A stretch of 6,058 nucleotides of DNA, taken from NCBI GenBank assembly GCA_035527455.1, contig DATLAN010000141.1, positions 1-6,058 on the forward strand. The letters run 5' to 3'. Below, piece after piece: positions 3,328 to 6,058 of the stretch. A model generated the notes under the pieces. The model saw only the letters and a program-made list of their open reading frames with translations. It was not told the origin of the DNA and did not search any database. Position 1 is the stretch's first letter. Each line of letters begins with the position of its first letter. A program made the translations under genes and the position numbers. This DNA is from DATLAN01 sp035527455 (GTDB lineage: Bacteria; Planctomycetota; Planctomycetia; Pirellulales; Thermoguttaceae).

Positions 3328-6058
3328 CTATCGGGGCCCCAGGCACACCATGGTCCCGTCTTTCAACGAGGCGTAAAGCCGTCCGCCGGCGGCGATCAGG
3401 CCGTCGAAGACCGGCTCGGCGGGCAGTTCCCGTTCGGCCAGTTTCTCGCCGTCTTCGGCCGAGAAGGTCCAGAGCAGGCCGCCTTTTCGGCCGTCGAGTG
3501 CGGCGTAAGGATCGTCCTCGGGCACGATGTCCGGCGGGCCGGCGGCGAAGAGGTGCTTTCCGGCCAGGACCATCGACCGCATGCGGATCGGGACCCACCG
3601 GTGCCACTTCGGCGGCGCGGCCCGCGCGAAGCCCATGCCCTTGTCGCGGCCCCACGAGCGGTAGTCGAGCACCGGTTCGTTGTCGTTGGCGTCGGCGATC
3701 AGCAGATAACCCTGGCTCTCGGGCGTGAACATGGGGCTGTGGATATTGCGGGTGGGATAGGCCTGGACGGCGTAGGTCGTCTCGTCGCCGACGGCGAGCA
3801 ATTGCCCGGCCTTCGGGGCAATGTGGCCCAACTGGTATCCCGGCCAGGTTTCCGCGTACATCCAATAGGTGCGATTCCACCAGGAGTCGTCCAGCAGCCC
3901 GCCGGTCGAGAACAGGTGCCGGCCCACCTCCTGGTCGCCCATGTGGCCGCGCCAAACGCCCAGGGCCGCCGCCGTCTGAAAGCCTTTGCTCAGGTAGGGG
4001 TTCTCGGCCACGTACGGCTGGTTGGTCACGTCGAGCGCGGCCGTCTGGTCTTCCGGATCGTGGGGCACGTATCGGGTCTCCTGCCGCTTCAGGTCGGGCG
4101 TGAACTTCATCTGGTTCAGATAAATGTGGCCGCCCTCGGCGACCAGCAGATCGGATCGCGTCCCCTGAATGTGAAACGCCGGAAGGAACGGCTCGCCGCC
4201 GACGTCCTCCCGCGTGGCCATCAGCGTGTGCAGGCGATTCTCATGGACGACTTCGCCCGTGGCCGGATCGAGCCCGTAGAGGTACAGCCCGCCGTCGAGG
4301 AAGCTGGAGCGCCCGGCCGTGCAGTAGGCGACGCCGTCGAGCACGAGCACGCTGCCGTGGACGCGCCACGCCGATTCCAGGCGGCTTTCGGCCACGATCA
4401 GCCGCTGGTTCGGCGCGGCCTGAAAACGCCAGGCCAACGCGCCGTCGGACGCCCGCACGCAGTACACGCAGCCGTCGGCGCAACCGAACAGGACGCGGCC
4501 CTGGTAGACGGTCGGCGGGGAATCGATGCCCGCGTCGGCCGTGAATTGCCACAACCGGCGGCCGTCTTGGGCGTCCAGCGCGTAGACCGTATGCCGATCC
4601 TTCGCGGCGATGTAGACCCGGCCGTCGGCGGCGACCGGCGGTGTCAACCGGCCGCCGATCTTCACTTGCCAATGCCCGGCGAGATTGGCCGGGACCTCGG
4701 AAGCCGTGGCCCCGGAGCGCCGGGCGTCATGGCGGTACATGGGCCAGTCGTCGTTTCGGATTTCAGATTTCGGATTTCGGATTTCTTCATAGGCCGGTCC
4801 GCGCTGGAGTCGGCCGGCGGCGACCTGCGAGCCGATGGCGTTCAGCTCGTCGTCCGAGGCTGTCGTGAAGGCGTTCATGCCGTTCATCATCGCCCCGGTA
4901 AAGCAGAAGCACTGGTGCGGCGGGGCGTAGAACATCCCGTTGCAGGGCATCACGCCGTATCGGCACGACCCGCGGACCCAGTCGTTCTGGCAGTGGTTCT
5001 CGTCGGTCAGGCTGACGAACTCCGCACCGCGAAACTGCGTGATCAGGAACCGCTCGGTCGCCTTGCTGCGGTAACAGCGGAGGTGGTGCCCGCGGCTCTG
5101 GACGCCCGACGGGTCGATCGTCCTGGCCGGCTCTCCGGTCTTCAGGTCGTAGCCCACGATGCCTTCGGAGGCCGCGTGCCACACCCGGCCGCCGGTGACG
5201 AACATGTCGTGTCCTCGCATGGCGCTGCCGCCGGTCGGGGTGGTCCAAAGGGTCTCGCCCGTCTTGGCCGAGCGGGCGACGATCCTCGATCCGTCGGTCT
5301 CCAGGACCTGCCCGTCTTGGAGGATGAACGTCATTTCTCCGGCTCGTTTTCCTTCGGCACGCTTGCCGGACGTCTGCCAGAGTTCCGTTCCGTCGTCGAG
5401 ATCCAGACAAACGGTCTGCTGCGTGTCGTTGTAGATCACTCGCTCGGCGTCGGCGGCCAGCGACTGGGCCATGAACCGGTCTTCGCGAACGCGCCAACGG
5501 ACGTTTCCGGTATCGGCGTCGACGGTGGCGACGGCTCCGCCCAAGGTCTCGTCGTCCTGTTCGAGCCGGGCCAGGCGGAGCACGAGGGTCCGCCCGACCA
5601 GTGCGATTTCCTGCGTGCCTTCCGTGCCTTCGACGGTTCGCAGCGTTTTTCCGGTCGCCGCATCGAGGATGCAGAGCGGCGCCTGGTGACTCAAGGTCGC
5701 GTAGAGCCGGTCGCCGTCGGCGACGATCCGCCGCGGCACGCTCGCCGGGCGCCCTCGCATGGCGGTGGTCGTCCACTCGTCGGCTCGCCAGTCCGGCAAC
5801 GGGCGTTTCCAGAGCAACACGCCGTTGAAGGCGTCGCGTGCGACGAGCACCCAGCGCTGCGGCAGCCGCCCGTCGGTCACGCCCGGCTGGCCTTCGTCGA
5901 TGACGTAGAAGACCCGTCCTCCGGCCGAGACCATGGCGCAGAAGCTGGAGATGAACTCGTGGCTTCGGCACCAGGGCGGCCCGGCGGTCCACTGCAACCG
6001 CCGCGGCGGCCCGACCAGGGAGTCGCTGGCCACGGCGTTGTTCGAGGCGTCGTGCAGG
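3328..6058 (-). CDS. PQQ-like (BamB/quinoprotein-type) beta-propeller protein, 5' end outside window
   Basis: The frame is open to the right edge and ends at TAG 3330-3328, giving about 909 residues of a longer protein. A GTG at 6033 is internal: the eight codons before it (LHDASNNA) read smoothly into VASDSLVGPP. Numbered from that GTG, propeller-blade motifs of the A-x-D-x-x-[TD]-G-x-x-x-W kind occur near 65 (ARDAFNGVLLW), 122, 170 (TVDADTGNVRW), 209 (CLDLDDGTELW), 253 and 294. A second set starts near 485 (ALDAQDGRRLW), 525 and 587, with more toward the end. Two propeller-like halves are therefore likely, joined by a cysteine-rich segment (C348, C357, C364, C375, C377) and an EIRNPKS-type insertion at 417-426. 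DWPMYRHDARRSG (429-441) looks like the typical opening of the second half. The end, GRLYASLKDGTMVCLGPR, closes a last blade. I recall this layout from planctomycete proteins of unknown role. Export is probable but the N-terminus is missing, and no quinone-site residues can be assigned. Confidence 0.85.
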   Translation of the reverse strand, partial: LHDASNNAVASDSLVGPPRRLQWTAGPPWCRSHEFISSFCAMVSAGGRVFYVIDEGQPGVTDGRLPQRWVLVARDAFNGVLLWKRPLPDWRADEWTTTAMRGRPASVPRRIVADGDRLYATLSHQAPLCILDAATGKTLRTVEGTEGTQEIALVGRTLVLRLARLEQDDETLGGAVATVDADTGNVRWRVREDRFMAQSLAADAERVIYNDTQQTVCLDLDDGTELWQTSGKRAEGKRAGEMTFILQDGQVLETDGSRIVARSAKTGETLWTTPTGGSAMRGHDMFVTGGRVWHAASEGIVGYDLKTGEPARTIDPSGVQSRGHHLRCYRSKATERFLITQFRGAEFVSLTDENHCQNDWVRGSCRYGVMPCNGMFYAPPHQCFCFTGAMMNGMNAFTTASDDELNAIGSQVAAGRLQRGPAYEEIRNPKSEIRNDDWPMYRHDARRSGATASEVPANLAGHWQVKIGGRLTPPVAADGRVYIAAKDRHTVYALDAQDGRRLWQFTADAGIDSPPTVYQGRVLFGCADGCVYCVRASDGALAWRFQAAPNQRLIVAESRLESAWRVHGSVLVLDGVAYCTAGRSSFLDGGLYLYGLDPATGEVVHENRLHTLMATREDVGGEPFLPAFHIQGTRSDLLVAEGGHIYLNQMKFTPDLKRQETRYVPHDPEDQTAALDVTNQPYVAENPYLSKGFQTAAALGVWRGHMGDQEVGRHLFSTGGLLDDSWWNRTYWMYAETWPGYQLGHIAPKAGQLLAVGDETTYAVQAYPTRNIHSPMFTPESQGYLLIADANDNEPVLDYRSWGRDKGMGFARAAPPKWHRWVPIRMRSMVLAGKHLFAAGPPDIVPEDDPYAALDGRKGGLLWTFSAEDGEKLAERELPAEPVFDGLIAAGGRLYASLKDGTMVCLGPR
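4758..4785 (-). repeat. Heptanucleotide array (GAAATCC)4 inside the propeller gene
   Basis: Four head-to-tail 7-base units lie at 4758-4764, 4765-4771, 4772-4778 and 4779-4785. On the plus strand they read GGATTTC, AGATTTC, GGATTTC, GGATTTC. Because seven is not a multiple of three, three units give one seven-residue peptide period; on the coding strand the array reads EIRNPKSEIR. It sits between the cysteine-rich linker and the start of the second propeller half, so it is tolerated in a linker. It is AT-rich within a strongly GC-rich gene, which points to insertion or slippage growth. Confidence 0.85.

Noticed and set aside
2411..3955. A 514-codon minus-strand open frame spanning parts of the propeller and iron-sulfur genes
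   Set aside because: It is extremely rich in Arg, Gly and Pro and low in hydrophobic residues, as expected of an off-frame reading of GC-rich genes. The overlapping frames carry clear family motifs.

Overview
The window looks like chromosomal DNA of a planctomycete, probably a Pirellulales-like lineage. This rests on recalled family resemblance, not on a search. Two things point there: a long two-part PQQ-type beta-propeller protein of a kind I associate with planctomycetes, and an in-frame seven-base repeat in that gene encoding the EIRNPKS-type peptide often seen in those genomes. No rRNA, tRNA, CRISPR array or recognisable transposase gene is visible.

Layout. Bases 1-1618 form a plus-strand module: the C-terminal 119 residues of an RTX-like calcium-binding repeat protein (its start lies left of the window), followed with a one-base stop/start overlap (TGATG) by a complete 418-residue GT-B glycosyltransferase. 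Bases 1619-1914 are a convergent intergenic region with a 9-bp-stem inverted repeat and short direct repeats but no convincing gene. Bases 1915-6058 are a minus-strand pair: a large PQQ-like beta-propeller protein (3328-6058, its start lies right of the window) followed after 97 bases by a 437-residue cysteine-rich iron-sulfur protein with a winged-helix-like N-terminus (1915-3228).

How the genes may work together. The RTX-like protein and the glycosyltransferase are almost certainly co-translated, so the transferase may modify the repeat protein or belong to the same surface-polymer process; this is inference. The propeller protein and the iron-sulfur protein may share a transcript, but the sequence shows no functional link between them. 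The glycosyltransferase gene is lower in GC and less biased in codon use than the minus-strand pair, so the two halves may have different histories.

The strongest observations are the EIRNPKS heptanucleotide array inside the propeller gene, the translationally coupled RTX/glycosyltransferase pair, and the NCCGCCC cysteine cluster in the winged-helix/ferredoxin protein. I found no clear new defence or mobile system here.
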